A stretch of 33,498 nucleotides of DNA from Plantago elongata. Its lineage: Eukaryota > Streptophyta > Magnoliopsida > Lamiales > Plantaginaceae. Where the stretch lies: positions 1 through 33,498 of the forward strand of contig JAYMSP010001309.1 in the NCBI GenBank assembly GCA_036897095.1. The letters are read 5' to 3'. The notes beneath the pieces were generated by a model. It had not been told where the DNA came from. It ran no database searches and saw nothing but the letters and a program-made list of their open reading frames with translations. Below, in pieces: positions 12,171 to 22,983 of this stretch. Every line of letters starts with the position of its first letter. Within the stretch, counting starts at the first letter, position 1. A program made the translations under genes and the position numbers.

Positions 12171-13514
12171 AAAAAGATAATCGCTAAAAACAATAATAAT
12201 GAAGATGTTGATCCATCCAAGGCATCTGTACGGAGCAGGATGAGGATGACGACTTTGATTAATCCAGTGTCATATTGAAGATGAAGAAGATAATGAAGGC
12301 ATAGAAGTTCATTAATTATTAGTTTAGTATTGACTACTTATTTGTTTATCATGAACACTTGGATACTAAAATTATTTACATTTTATAATACTTGAATTTG
12401 TATTAATTTTTATAGAGTTTTTCTGAATTTTTGTGTTTGTATGCGTTGATTTGTACACATTTTACCATTTAATCTTAGTAATTTTAACACTAATTTTAGT
12501 CATTTTTATCATATACAATTACATGTAAAATATAGACTATCATATATCAAACATGTACAATTTTATCTAAAATATCAATATGATTGGATGTATATATAAG
12601 TCCTACGGTGAGATGTAATTTTTTTAAAAAATCAAGTCGATCCAGTCCAGCTGGATCAACCTGCAAAAATTAAATAGTATAATTTTATTTGTAAATTGTT
12701 TATATTTATTTATTATGCCGAATTTTTAAAGATTTAATATATTATTGACTTTTAAAAGACTAACTCCTTTTTTCTAAATGCGTTGTATGTAATTCTTAGT
12801 AGCAACTTGTCACATCTTAAAACGTTACGTGTATGCCCGATTGAATCCCAGTAACATGTGATCTGTAAATGGTGTTTAAACCGAACTGGTTGTCGGTAGA
12901 TAAGGTCCAGTAAATCACTGTTCTCGCCCCTTGGAAATATGGGCTTGTTTGTTCCTCCTTCCAGCTTAGAAGTCATAACTTTTTGCTGTCTATTTCTACT
13001 GCCGTCTTCTTCTCACAGTGCCGTCGCCCGTCGGCATAAATTGTTATTTTGCACATTGCTTAATGAGTGTAGGAAATCAGGTTACTTTATATTCGTCCAT
13101 GGAGAAACTGGCAGGTTATCTGATATCCTCACCTCAAGTTACTCAGTTGAACTGTTATGGACATCAGGTTATAACCTTAAATTTAGACATTGTCCGGTTT
13201 CCGACATGAACTCAGTGACAATACCATCTTTCCAACGATGAATGCCGAAGGGATAAGATAACATTACACGGAAAACAAAAGAATGATATTCATAGCTAGT
13301 AAATGGCGCAAAGAGAATGCTCTTGATGCCGGATTAGGTTTTGAAAGAAAGGAGTATTGCCATTTTATGTTGAAAGAAGAAATCACAATTAATCGTTGGG
13401 AAGGTTGATAAACACAAGTTAACAACTAAAGAAACCATACTAGTAGTAAAGTTTATTCATGACTAGCCAGCAACAGGTTCGCTTCATGCCTGCATTTGGT
13501 AGTAGAACCAATTC
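12171..13514. other. Gene-poor spacer downstream of HACD and UBP
   Basis: The two genes converge on this spacer. A short GATGA-rich stretch near 12200-12300 could be a coding relic rich in Asp/Glu, but I cannot place it. The part next to 13515 presumably holds the HACD 3'-UTR. No other feature could be supported. Confidence 0.4.
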
Positions 13515-15325
13515 TCATATTCGCTTTGTCTTTTGGTTTTTACCCAATTTCGAATGTCTTTGCTTAAATAAGTGAAGGTAAAGTTTCAACCACAATACCG
13601 GATAGCAGAGAAGAAGAACCTGCACACGAAATTCATATAATGGGATTCAGAAACAGAACACAATGCCACACTGACATCAAGTTTCAAGGATATGAGTTAG
13701 TAGTACCACAACGAAGTTATAATAGCTGAAAGGAAGGCTATCTGCATACAGGTTTTCCTTCTTTATGATAGGGAGAGCTTTATACATGAGCCACACTGCA
13801 TATTCAGTAGGTGGATAAGTTCATCACTGTAATGGTGACCATGTAGAGAAATGTGCGTTTCAAGGATTTGAATCGACTTACTCTCGCCAGGAAAAACTCC
13901 GATCGGGTATAAGACAATGAATGCATTATACCTACAATACAATAAGGTTAGAGAACACATTACACGGCTGTGCCAACCATGTAAGACAGAAGCTGAATCA
14001 CACTTGCTGATTATAAAAAGAGTTGAACCTGATCCAGGCGATCCAGTTTGGAGGGTTGCCAGCACAGTTCAATGCATAATGGGTATATCTGATAATCTGC
14101 ATCCATACAATAAAAGGAATCATGTGGCACTGAAGGATGAACAATTAGTGCATCCAAGATAAACAGCAAAGGGAATACACATGATCATGTTAATTCGTCA
14201 GTGCATACTACCAAACTTGGATGCACTAGAATCAGAACCAAGGCACTTGTTGCACATTGATTTCTTCACTCTTCAAAACATTGTACGTGATCATTGAAAT
14301 TGAAGATGCTACAAGAGACTAGTCTCATGCACAGTCACTTAGCTTCTGCTATTTTGTTGCCACCGTAGTAGGCACTGACAAATCAACATGGTTATATTTA
14401 ACTTCACATTTCAAAATGCATAATGCGATGAAGCACGAGCAGATATAGTGATGCTCCTGCTTCATACTCCTAGCATTTATCTGCCACAAAGGCCACAATA
14501 TCCTACACAAAAAGCTCTGGAACTCGTTCGAAGTCGAAACTACTCAACATCATGTGGCCTGGTTCACATAGGCTTTAACAGTTAACACGTGACACTTAAC
14601 AAATCCATGTATAATCCAGATACCAAATTAGAAACATGAAATGGAACTTCGGAACTCACATCCGATATGCTCCAAGCGACAAATGTTACAAACACAGATG
14701 GCAGTTCCTGGAGCTACACCAAGAAACACAGTAAACTTATAGTCAGACTTAATCAAGTTTAGGCCAACTGCTGATTCTGGCAGTCACATAAATGATCAAA
14801 CTCACCTGAGGAATTCGACTGACAATAGCAAACAAGAAGTGAGTCCTTCCACCCCATTGCATAAGTGGCATCATAACACCACTTGGAACAATCCCTTCAA
14901 ACCCATTCAACTCAGAAACTTAACAAACCAAAACATACAATCCAAATGCCAATATCAAAACATTACAACTAGTAAACATTTACCAATACAGCCATGAATA
15001 ACTTCCAAGAACGCAATAGCTTGCAACAGACCTACAAACAGTACACAAATGAGTAGTTGCAACTTGCAAGCATAAATTTTCACCTAATTTCTCCACTAAA
15101 ATTTAAAAAGAGATGCTTACCAACAAGTTCACCGGCAGAAGAGTAAGTGGCATTGACAGAGTTGGTGTAAAACAAGCTGCATAAGATCTTGAAAAGGGCT
15201 AATGTCCTGCAAAAGCATATAGCATGGTGAGTGTTTGTGATATTGACTGACAGGGAAAAAGAGGTAATTTCTCACCATCCCAGAGCCTGGAAGGCGTTGT
15301 AAGAAAAGAGATACAATTTCTTCAT
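13515..15325 (-). CDS. 3-hydroxyacyl-CoA dehydratase, PASTICCINO2/HACD family (9 exons)
   Basis: Third enzyme of very-long-chain fatty acid elongation in the ER membrane; it dehydrates 3-hydroxyacyl-CoA to trans-2-enoyl-CoA. Exons, in coding order: 15325-15276, 15206-15121, 15031-14984, 14894-14806, 14713-14660, 14096-14029, 13931-13882, 13795-13707, 13619-13515. Total 639 bp, 212 aa; every junction is GT-AG and keeps frame. An in-frame TAA directly precedes the ATG. Family landmarks in order: YLFSYNAFQALGW, FLEVIHGCIGIVPSG, QWGGRTHFLFAIV, VAWSISDIIRY, FIVLYPIGVFPGE (expected catalytic Tyr and Glu), MYKALP, LPFSYYNF and LWLKLYLHLFKQR. Several hydrophobic segments are present. The tail KTKRI fits a KXKXX ER-retrieval signal. 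It resembles the second plant HACD clade (the Arabidopsis At5g59770 type, from memory) more than PAS2 itself. The exon 8 donor could also lie three bases earlier. Confidence 0.9.
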
Positions 15326-16614
15326 TTAGAAGTGGACTGGACTAAAATGGTTTCTTGGAAATTACAGAAAATATTCTTTGGAAAGGGGTAGGTATATTAC
15401 CCCATTTGTAGCCATTGTTTTGTGTTCTGTTTCGATTTTGTAGATATTAGCACCACAAGTTTGGACGGTGAGACTTGAAATGCTATTCAATTTGAGAGGG
15501 TCCAATCATTTAAGGGTCCGAAGGTGCCTTTCTTGATATTGAACCTAGTTTTCTCAAATATGCATCCCAACCGGAGTCCCTATTTGTAAGACCTGTGGAT
15601 CGAGATAAAACTCTTTGAATCGGCGTAATTATTTATAGTCTGATTTTTATGATGGTGATGATATCTCCACTGTATAACATATTCGTCCACCCAATTTTTA
15701 GTATACGAATTAAGAAACTTCCCAATTATTCACCCTCAATATTTTTAAAGAGTCGTGGTTAATTTAAGTAGTATCATATAATTTCACTCATAAATTTAAC
15801 CGAAACACGCCGAATCGTGATATAATTGAATTGAAATTGAACTCGAGGTCATTAACTTTTAATAAGTTTGAAAACAATACAAAATATAAATGTTGTATTT
15901 AATTTTCAAAAAATATAAAAATAATAATATGTATATGTATCTGTATATTATTTAAAATTGATGTGCTATCTCCACACACAATCATTCTCAATCTCAAAAT
16001 TTTTTATGGAATTAGTAACAACAAAATGAATATTCCAAAGCCTTCAATTATTACATTCATTTTATTTTACGTATTAACGTTTTCTCTCTCCATGTTTAGT
16101 TAATTTATTTTTGGTACCATATTACATAGATAAATTTTATAAATGTAATATAACTTTATCTATAAATATCCGAAAAATATTGTGAACATATAGTTGAATT
16201 CGTCTTGACAAGACGAATACATAGACACCAATCTTATTAATTAAATAAATTATTTTATAAATTAAAATAAAATATGAATTTATTAAATAAGGTCAAAGGA
16301 AATAATGAAATTTAAAAAAATAGAGAATTTATTAAATTAATTCAACCATACATTAAATTTATGAAATTAGTTTTATTTTCAACAAGTAATGTATATCTTT
16401 GACTGTCCATTAGCATTATATAAAATATTTATTGAATATTATCTAATTTTATCTACTAAATAACTAAAAATATTTGAATTATTCGTGACAAGAAAAATTC
16501 ATTAACAATAATCTATGATATTATTACTAATTACATAATTATTATATTTACTAAAATAAAATAGAATTTAATAATAAAATAATAAATTTTTATAAACTGA
16601 GCATTTATGACATA
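15326..16614. other. HACD upstream region and AT-rich spacer
   Basis: The first few hundred bases should include the HACD promoter and 5'-UTR. GGGGTA...TACCCC forms a short inverted repeat near 15390, and no convincing TATA box was chosen. The rest is very AT-rich with no recognisable gene. Confidence 0.4.
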
Positions 16615-16653
16615 TTAGAAATGATACACCGGGCTAAGCGCGATGCCCGTGAA
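16615..16653 (-). mobile_element. Helitron-type 3' terminus, minus strand
   Basis: Read on minus: an imperfect GC-rich hairpin (CACGGGC paired with GCCCGGTG around ATCGCGCTTA), then TATCATTT, then CTAA at 16618-16615, followed by T. Plant Helitrons end in a short hairpin about ten bases before CTRR and insert between A and T. The 5' TC end, which would lie at higher coordinates, was not located, so only the terminus is annotated. Confidence 0.5.
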
Positions 16654-17115
16654 TTTTATAAGTAAATTATAGATTAATTTCTATACTACATGTCTAACTT
16701 CATCTGATGTGGCCTACCTAAATTCTATATATCAATTTTGTTTAAATTTACATTTTGAGATTGATATTTACCCAGTGTAGAGCCTGAAATAGTGCTTAAG
16801 AAATTCAATTGAAGAAGAAAAAAAAAATTGACAACATTTTTAGTAACTATATTGCAAATATATCAAAGAATAGAAAATTAGTAGGAGACAATTGTAATTT
16901 GACCTAGAAGTGACAATTTAACATAGAAGATATCAACAAAAAATATAAATATATATATGGTTTTCATAAATCAATGCATGTAGAATATTCTTATTGAACA
17001 AACTAATAAATAAAATAGTTAAAATAAAAAGAATAATTTGTTAGAAATTCAAAAAAAGAAGGTAAACATTGAAAAGTGGACAAAGCTGTGTAAACAGTTC
17101 CAAGAGCTCCTGTTT

Positions 17116-17398
17116 GCACAACTTTGGTGGCCGAAATTGCTGCGGTGTGGAGTTTCTTCACAAGAGTTGGTTTAGCTCCGATTAGAGTTGCAATTTACAC
17201 CTCAAACCGTAGATGCTTCGAATGGAGCTGTGAAAATAACTTCAATTCTCCATTGCACAACTTTGGTGGCTGGAGTTGCTGCGGTATAGAGTTTCTCCAC
17301 AAGAGTTGTTTTAGCTCCGATTGGAGTTGCAAATTACAGCTCCAACCGTAGATGTTCCGAATGGAGCTGTGAAAACAACTTCAATTCTCCATTGGAGC
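17116..17398. repeat. 139-bp unit in tandem duplicate
   Basis: GCACAACTTTGGTGG occurs at 17116 and 17255. The two copies stay colinear through AAGAGTTG, TTTAGCTCCGATT, CCGTAGATG and AATGGAGCTGTGAAAA to TCAATTCTCCATT, and differ at a modest number of positions. Inside the unit, GGAGTTG and GGAGCTG recur in both orientations. This suggests a small non-autonomous element that amplified in place. No protein is inferred. Confidence 0.8.
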
Positions 17399-17416
17399 TA
17401 TTAAAATAATTGTGAA

Positions 17417-17436
17417 TGGAGTTGTACACAACTCCA
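17417..17436. repeat. 9-bp inverted repeat beside the 139-bp duplication
   Basis: TGGAGTTGT and ACAACTCCA face each other across two bases. The arm echoes the GGAGTTG words of the neighbouring tandem unit, so this may be the inner end of the same element. Confidence 0.65.
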
Positions 17437-17950
17437 TCAAAGTTATTTACAAAGCACCGACCATTTCCGGTGGAGCTCTATTATTCTTCCCCCATTTTTT
17501 TTTAAATTCAGCCAAACTTTCAATTGGTCTGAAAATTATTTTTAATTTTGCAATTAAGTTCATAAACTACTTATATTATGAAAATTATAATTATATTTTA
17601 AAAATTATAAAAGGCCCCTATAATTTTTTAGTTCATGTTATCAACCAATAAATAAGGCACTCAATAGGAGGGAAAAAAAATGAAAAATAAAGAATTTAAG
17701 TTGAATTATGAAGGAATAAGGGATACTTTTCAAATTGACAAAAAAATGGACCTATATGGAAAAATGGACCTATATGTTATTGTTGAACTAATAGGGACCA
17801 AAGTGTAATTATATCATCTAAAAAGAGTATTATATGAAATTCATCCATATATTTATTTTGCTTATTAGAAGTAGTATATAATCCAGAACTTGGCGCGTGT
17901 AAGTATTCGATTTTCTCGCATCGCTTCAGTGTCCTATCTTTTTATGCATT

Positions 17951-18265
17951 CTATTTCACACCAACAACATTTTTCAATACACTAGATTCTATCCTTCGAC
18001 GGAAGTTTCGAGCCTGAGAGCCACACAAGCAACTGATATCTCTCTCTATCTTCCATTTTTCACTTATTATAGGTATCTTTTCCTTTTCGAAAGGGTTTAA
18101 AGGGTAGATAAATAATTCATGTACTCCCCTATTACTCTTTTCTAAAAGAATTTTAGAGTTATAACTTTTTCCTTTGTTATATAGAAATACTTGAGTTACC
18201 CACCCTTTACTATAGTATTCTATAGATAGAGTAGACTCATTCTCAGGGTACTGTCTCAGGTACAT
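17951..18265 (-). other. Unidentified ORF, 104 aa, beside the mitochondrial fragment
   Basis: An ATG-started open frame whose composition looks more protein-like than the other short frames nearby (KGWVTQVFLYNKGKSYNS; GSQARNFRRRIESS). The same frame is open about 15 codons further upstream. I do not recognise the family. It lies directly next to the nad1 fragment and could be part of the same organellar insertion, but I could not match it to a known plastid or mitochondrial gene. Confidence 0.3.
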
Positions 18266-18314
18266 ATAATATTTAAGAAGGGATATAAGTACAAACTCTT
18301 TAATTATTAGTTAC

Positions 18315-18445
18315 TTATCTAGGGGCATTAAGGTCTGCAGCTCAAATGGTTTCGTATGAAGTTTCGATAGGTCTGATTTTCATTTTTATCTGTGTAGGTT
18401 CTCGCAATGTAACTGATCGTGATAGCGCAAAAGCAAGAAATCACG
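18315..18445 (+). pseudogene. nad1: Mitochondrial nad1 fragment (NUMT)
   Basis: The plus strand reads [18 protein letters not shown], then ICVGSRN, closely matching the middle of plant mitochondrial NADH dehydrogenase subunit 1. After SRN the match weakens but AQK-like GCGCAAAAGCA remains. In plant mitochondria a group II intron splits nad1 near GLILI|TVLICVG (exons b and c, from memory). Here the two sides are joined with about six bases missing and no intron. Weaker similarity may continue to about 18590 (an ATCGAGCTC phrase). No full-length gene exists and the frame ends soon after, so this is a dead fragment. Confidence 0.75.
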
Positions 18446-18660
18446 AGACTAAACCTATACCCTGGAAGTTTTCATAAATCGAGCACTCAAAGCCAAACAA
18501 ATTATCAAAACGTCCCTTTACATATTCATTGTCCTCATTCCAAGATCCAGCTGCCTTCTTTATGCCATCAATCTAGAGATCGAGCTCTTTACTCAACTGT
18601 CGATGTAGGTAGGAAAATTCCCTTTCTTTCTACGTTATAGGTCTCCACAATGTTCTCTCG

Positions 18661-18840
18661 GGGTGCCCGCAGGGGGTGTGGGTGTAAAAAAGCAACTACG
18701 ACATGTGAAATTATATTTGTACAACAATAATTTGTGTCTTTTGTGGGGTGGCATATACCAAGTGTGGGGAGGGTTTGGTAAAAACAACATGTAAAATTAT
18801 GTTTGTAAAATGACAATTCTTTTGTGTGTATGATCGTTGA
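18661..18840. repeat. Diverged tandem repeat, about 90 bp period
   Basis: A G-rich run, then ACATGT(G/A)AAATTAT(A/G)TTTGTA and an AATT...TTTTGTG end appear twice in order. Similarity is moderate. It lies between the nad1 fragment and the Helitron end. Confidence 0.5.
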
Positions 18841-19032
18841 CCGCATACCAACCATGAAGTTGTTTGGAACAACTTTTACGCTTTTCATGCTCTTTTAAAG
18901 ATTTAAACTGAACTATTGTATATATATTATTGTTTCAGAAACAACCAAACCTAATTAGACTTCATACTATAACTTGAAATTTGTTACGAAGTAAAGTTAA
19001 AAATTCTTTACTTATAGTAGAAGTAAACCATT

Positions 19033-19060
19033 CCGTGACATCGTCACGGGTTAGTACTAG
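19033..19060 (+). mobile_element. Helitron 3' terminus, plus strand
   Basis: A perfect 7-bp hairpin CCGTGAC/GTCACGG with loop ATC (19033-19049), then GGTTAGTA-type spacer, then CTAG at 19057-19060 followed by T. This matches the plant Helitron end (hairpin, short gap, CTRR, insertion before T). A subterminal hairpin AAGTAAAG/CTTTACTT lies just upstream. The body of the element extends leftwards and may include the nad1 fragment, but I could not identify its 5' TC end. Confidence 0.65.
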
Positions 19061-20548
19061 TATGTTTAGTATAATGAGCGCTAACGAATGTAGTCTATCT
19101 CAATTCATTAATTGGATGATCATAAAATGAAGTTCAATTGATCATATCTTATCAAGAAAGGTTGAACTAGAGTTAACAATGAGTAAGATTTGACTCAGTA
19201 TGTCAATTAGGGGTGGGCATCGGGCTGAAAATTTGAAACTTTAAAATTTTACAAATGGGAACTCGGGATCGGGACAATTATTTCATATCTCAATTCCGTC
19301 CCAAATAAATTCGGAATTTTTCAGAATTGAACATCGAGATTTCGAGATCCCAAATAAGCCTAATACATATTCTCCAATTTAAAAATTGAGTTTTTTCTAC
19401 TATTGTAAAATAAATATAGGCAACATAGGATATTTAATTCGAACTTTAAACATCATTATACATGTAATTCCACTATAATTAAATCAACAATAAAATTTAG
19501 AGACTAAATGTACTTCAAAAGTCAAGAACATCCATGAATGATAGTATAAAAATTATAGCGCAAATAAGTAATTTCAATCTAAAAAACATTGTCCCATCAA
19601 AATAAATTAAAGGGCGAATTATATACGGTACCCCATAAATTTGGCCCAGTTACATATTTCCCCCCAGATTGGCGAAAAATACAGATAGCTCCCTGAAGGT
19701 CATTTTCGTTGACCAACAAATCCACATCAGCTTTCTCTCTCCCACATGGATTTTACACATATTACATCGATGATTATGTAATAGATTTATCATAATCTTA
19801 AGGTATGCTCCATAAGAGCACGTGCAAGGCATGTGGGGCCGGTACTGTAATTAACATCGCATAATTGGGGAACTTATATGAAATTAATTCGAATGTAATT
19901 TCAAATACTAGTCGTTATGTTATTGAATAAAAATTCACAGATCCTAACTAAAAAAAGCGAATTTTCATATCTAATGGAAAAACAGTTATTTCCCTAAACT
20001 TTGTACAAAAAAAAATATGCAAAACATAAAGAAAATAGCATATAATATAAACGTTTATTATGAAATAACAAAAAAATATAAAATATCATGAAAAAGATAG
20101 AAGTAAATTCATATTTACATGCTCACATATGCTATAATTTGGAGCTTTTCGAGTGGATCCTTTGAAGTGAATTATAAAAGAAAAAAATAAATAAAAATTA
20201 TAATACGCAAAGTAAATATTAATTTGTTAATTATTTTGAGATTTATTGTATAAGCTTTAATATTTCTTACTTTCTTCTCCACGAAGTAAGGTTACCACTT
20301 ATTTTTAGGTCGATATAATAAGCACCAATAATTTTATTCAATAAAATAATATAGTGGTTAAACATTAAAAGTATTTTATTTCATTAGGTCATTATATTTG
20401 TATGTATAGTTTAATACTTTAATATTTATTGAAAGATTATATTTTTGAAAGGGCCTATTTGAAATATCGATTTATTTTATTTTTGTAAATAATTTTTTAT
20501 ATTTTAAAAGTAACTAAAAAGTTTTTTAAAAACTTATTTTAGTGTTAA
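19061..20548. other. AT-rich spacer with transposon scraps
   Basis: TAGGGGTGGGCA at about 19207 resembles a hAT terminal sequence, but its partner end was not found. A block at about 19610-19860 (ACCCCATAAATTTGG... CCCCCAGATTGG) resembles a common plant intergenic repeat. No gene was seen. Confidence 0.4.
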
Positions 20549-20757
20549 TGTAGCAACCCATAAATTCGTAATTCGAATTTATGCGTTCTAGAGCGAACCG
20601 AACATTAGAGCGTAGTTCGTAAGTCATTTTTCATTTGTCCGGTTATTTTCCCTTCAATCCATAATTTAACCCAATTACAAGCCCAAGTCCGTCATATCCA
20701 ACCCTACCCCTAATTTTCAAAACAAACCTTGGTCAAAGACACTACTCTCACACAAAG

Positions 20758-21697
20758 GTGATACGGATTCGAGGGGTATCATAATGATACTCTTATGACA
20801 TTCCGGTGTTTTAACTCAAGGGGTTAAACCAATGTGATTTAACCTTAAATTTCTTGAGGTTCTTTTTGGTCTCAGAAGTGTACTTTGCTCTTGTGTCTCG
20901 GTGAGAGGAGTATCTTGTATACTCTAAAGGAGTCCCGTGACTTTAACTCAAGTAACTAGACCACGGTGATCTAGTTTTCAATATCTTGAGGGGCTCGAGG
21001 GGTTAAACCATTGTGATTTAACCTTAAATACCTTAAGATTGTTTTGCTCTTGAGTCTCGGTGATGGAAGTATCTTGTATGCTCTGAGTAGTCTTGAGACG
21101 TTTAACTTAAGTAGCTAGACCACGGTGATCTAGTTTTTAATATCTTGAGGACCCTTGATCACGTCTTAATTACTTGCAAGTGACCTGAAAGATGTCGTAG
21201 GGTGGAGGAACGTGATTAAGAATGGGCCCGGAGTGGATTTATGATGTTTCAGCATCACCGTTGTCGTGTTGGGCATGTCCAGATACTACCCAAAAAACGG
21301 CTTCAGTGTTTTGAGGGTTGATGAATGTGTATCCCAAACCAAACGCACAAAAGTGCGAACATCGGTAAAATAGACATTTACCTAATTTTGAATTGACGGT
21401 GGATTATATCCTACCATGTAACTGTTTCGTGAGGTTGAGATGCAATTTTGATGGACAAGACTGAAGGGATATGCACAATCAGCTGTTTTGAGATGTATGT
21501 TGAGTATCTATTAGTGTTGAGTTTTTGACCTTGGGGTAATTTTGGTTGTAATTGGTTTTGAATATTTTTCTAGTCGTGGTGTAGAACTTGCTCTTTGGTT
21601 AGGAGGATTTATTTCTTTTCCTTTTCAATTGTTGGCTGAGAGCACCCTTGTGCCCTTGGCTCTTATTAATAAAATTTTAGATGTTTAAAAAAATAAA
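20758..21697 (+). mobile_element. LINE-like retroposon with 17-bp target duplication
   Basis: Flanked by ACTACTCTCACACAAAG (20741-20757) and ACTACTTTCCCACAAAG (21698-21714), which match at 15 of 17 positions. Its right end is GGCTCTTATTAATAAAATTTTAGATGTTT-like followed by an A-rich tail (21687-21697). Plant L1 elements end this way. It carries no recognisable reverse transcriptase frame, so it is a heavily 5'-truncated copy or a different RNA copied in trans. The left 400 bases hold the hairpin array described separately. It interrupts the solo LTR and so is younger than it. Confidence 0.75.
20776..21149 (+). repeat. Array of modular two-tier hairpins with conserved loop
   Basis: Four modules share the plan CTCAAG - stem - nine-base loop - stem - CTTGAG. 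Module 1: inner stem GGTTAAA/TTTAACC, loop CCAATGTGA (20822-20844). Module 2: AACTAGA/TCTAGTT, loop CCACGGTGA (20954-20976). Module 3: GGTTAAA/TTTAACC, loop CCATTGTGA (21001-21023). Module 4: AGCTAGA/TCTAGTT, loop CCACGGTGA (21113-21135). Outer arms CTCAAG/CTTGAG are intact in modules 1 and 2, CTTAAG/CTTGAG in module 4, and degraded in module 3. Between modules are smaller hairpins: GTATCAT/ATGATAC (20776-20790), GAGTAT/ATACTC around CTTGT (20908-20924) and a decayed copy near 21070. Modules 1+2 and 3+4 form a tandem duplication of about 170-180 bp. Stops occur in every frame, so a protein is unlikely. Confidence 0.85.
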
Positions 21698-22808
21698 ACT
21701 ACTTTCCCACAAAGAATTCTGCCAGACGAAATAAACTTAAAAGTTAATTGTTGGATCGAGTGGATATTTGGAGAGCAGATTTATAACACACTAATCTATA
21801 GTTTCACCGGAGGAATCTCTGTTTTGAAGTCCCAGTCGTTCTGTAATTTGATGTCGAACAGAGGGTCATTTTCTAAAACATTCTCGATCCTTGATATCGT
21901 ATTTGTTCTCTTCCAGACAAGTTCTCCTATGTCCCTTCACATTTATATGATTATGGTATATGCAGGTTTTGATGTATCTAATTGTTAGAAGACTGCAATA
22001 TGGTAAAACCAATTCTGGAGTTATGATTCTTAAACTAATTTCATGAATGGTTGGAACATGATACCTTTTCTATGGCAAGCTTGATTCAGTAATGAAAAGA
22101 TAGTTAAGATTGGGTTGTGGTAATCACCTAGCCAAGGTTAATGCTTGATCATGTTTAAGATGCTGCTATGGTATATATTAGTTTAAGGATATACATTCAC
22201 TATAATAAAATAAAGTGTTTAAAATTTAAAGTTAATAAAGATCTTCAAAGTAAAGTTCAGCGAATAGGGACCAAGATTATCAGGCCGTTTATATTTATTC
22301 AACGGATAGAACCACGAAAGTGACCTGAGGCCGATAGATAACCACCATGGACCATGATAGGAACCTACGATGTCAAGTGAGCTCACAATCATGTTAAGAT
22401 TTAAGATAAGCTTTCAAGTTTAATTAAAAAATTTTAGAAGTTAAAGATCAAGTTCATGTGTTCAGTGTCAGTCTAAGTCAAATTATAGGATGCAATGCAT
22501 TAAGCAAGACTAAAAGCTTTAAAAAACATGAAGATAGAACTTTAGGTCATGGTACATGTAGGGACGGACCCACGTTGATGCAAGGGGAAACAATCGTTGC
22601 CCCTTGATTTTTGATGTGAATTTACCATTACATCCTCATACACAAATATTTAGTACGGTATCTATACAACATTTGCGATTAAATGAAACAAATATGAACT
22701 TCGGTTGACTTCACTCATGCTGAGTGTTAAGTGCATCATGAGTGCCTGGAGGTCATAGGATTGAATCTTGTTGAACAACTTTTTTTCTTGCTTTCTTCCT
22801 CTCTTTTT

Positions 22809-22952
22809 CTATTCTTATGTAATATGTTTCGTGTTTTTTCTTTTTTCTTCTATTCTTATGTAATATGTTCCTTGTTTTTTTTATTTCTTCTTCTATTCTT
22901 ATGTAATATTTTCCTTATTTTTTTTTCTCTTTTCTTAGGTAATATTTTCCAC
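22809..22952. repeat. About 42-bp tandem repeat, four copies
   Basis: ATTCTTATGTAATAT recurs at about 22811, 22852 and 22895, with a fourth, decayed copy near 22932. T-rich spacers of unequal length separate them. An open frame crossing it is low-complexity Phe/Leu/Ser and is not annotated as a gene. Confidence 0.8.
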
Positions 22953-22963
22953 TTTCAATATAT

Positions 22964-22983
22964 TTCTTCTTCTTCTTCTTCTT
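22964..22983. repeat. TTC trinucleotide microsatellite
   Basis: About six to seven uninterrupted TTC units inside the hAT-like element. Confidence 0.85.

Noticed and set aside
13763..14065. 100-aa single ORF on the minus strand
   Set aside because: It joins HACD exon 7 to intron sequence on both sides. The spliced nine-exon model explains the conserved part.
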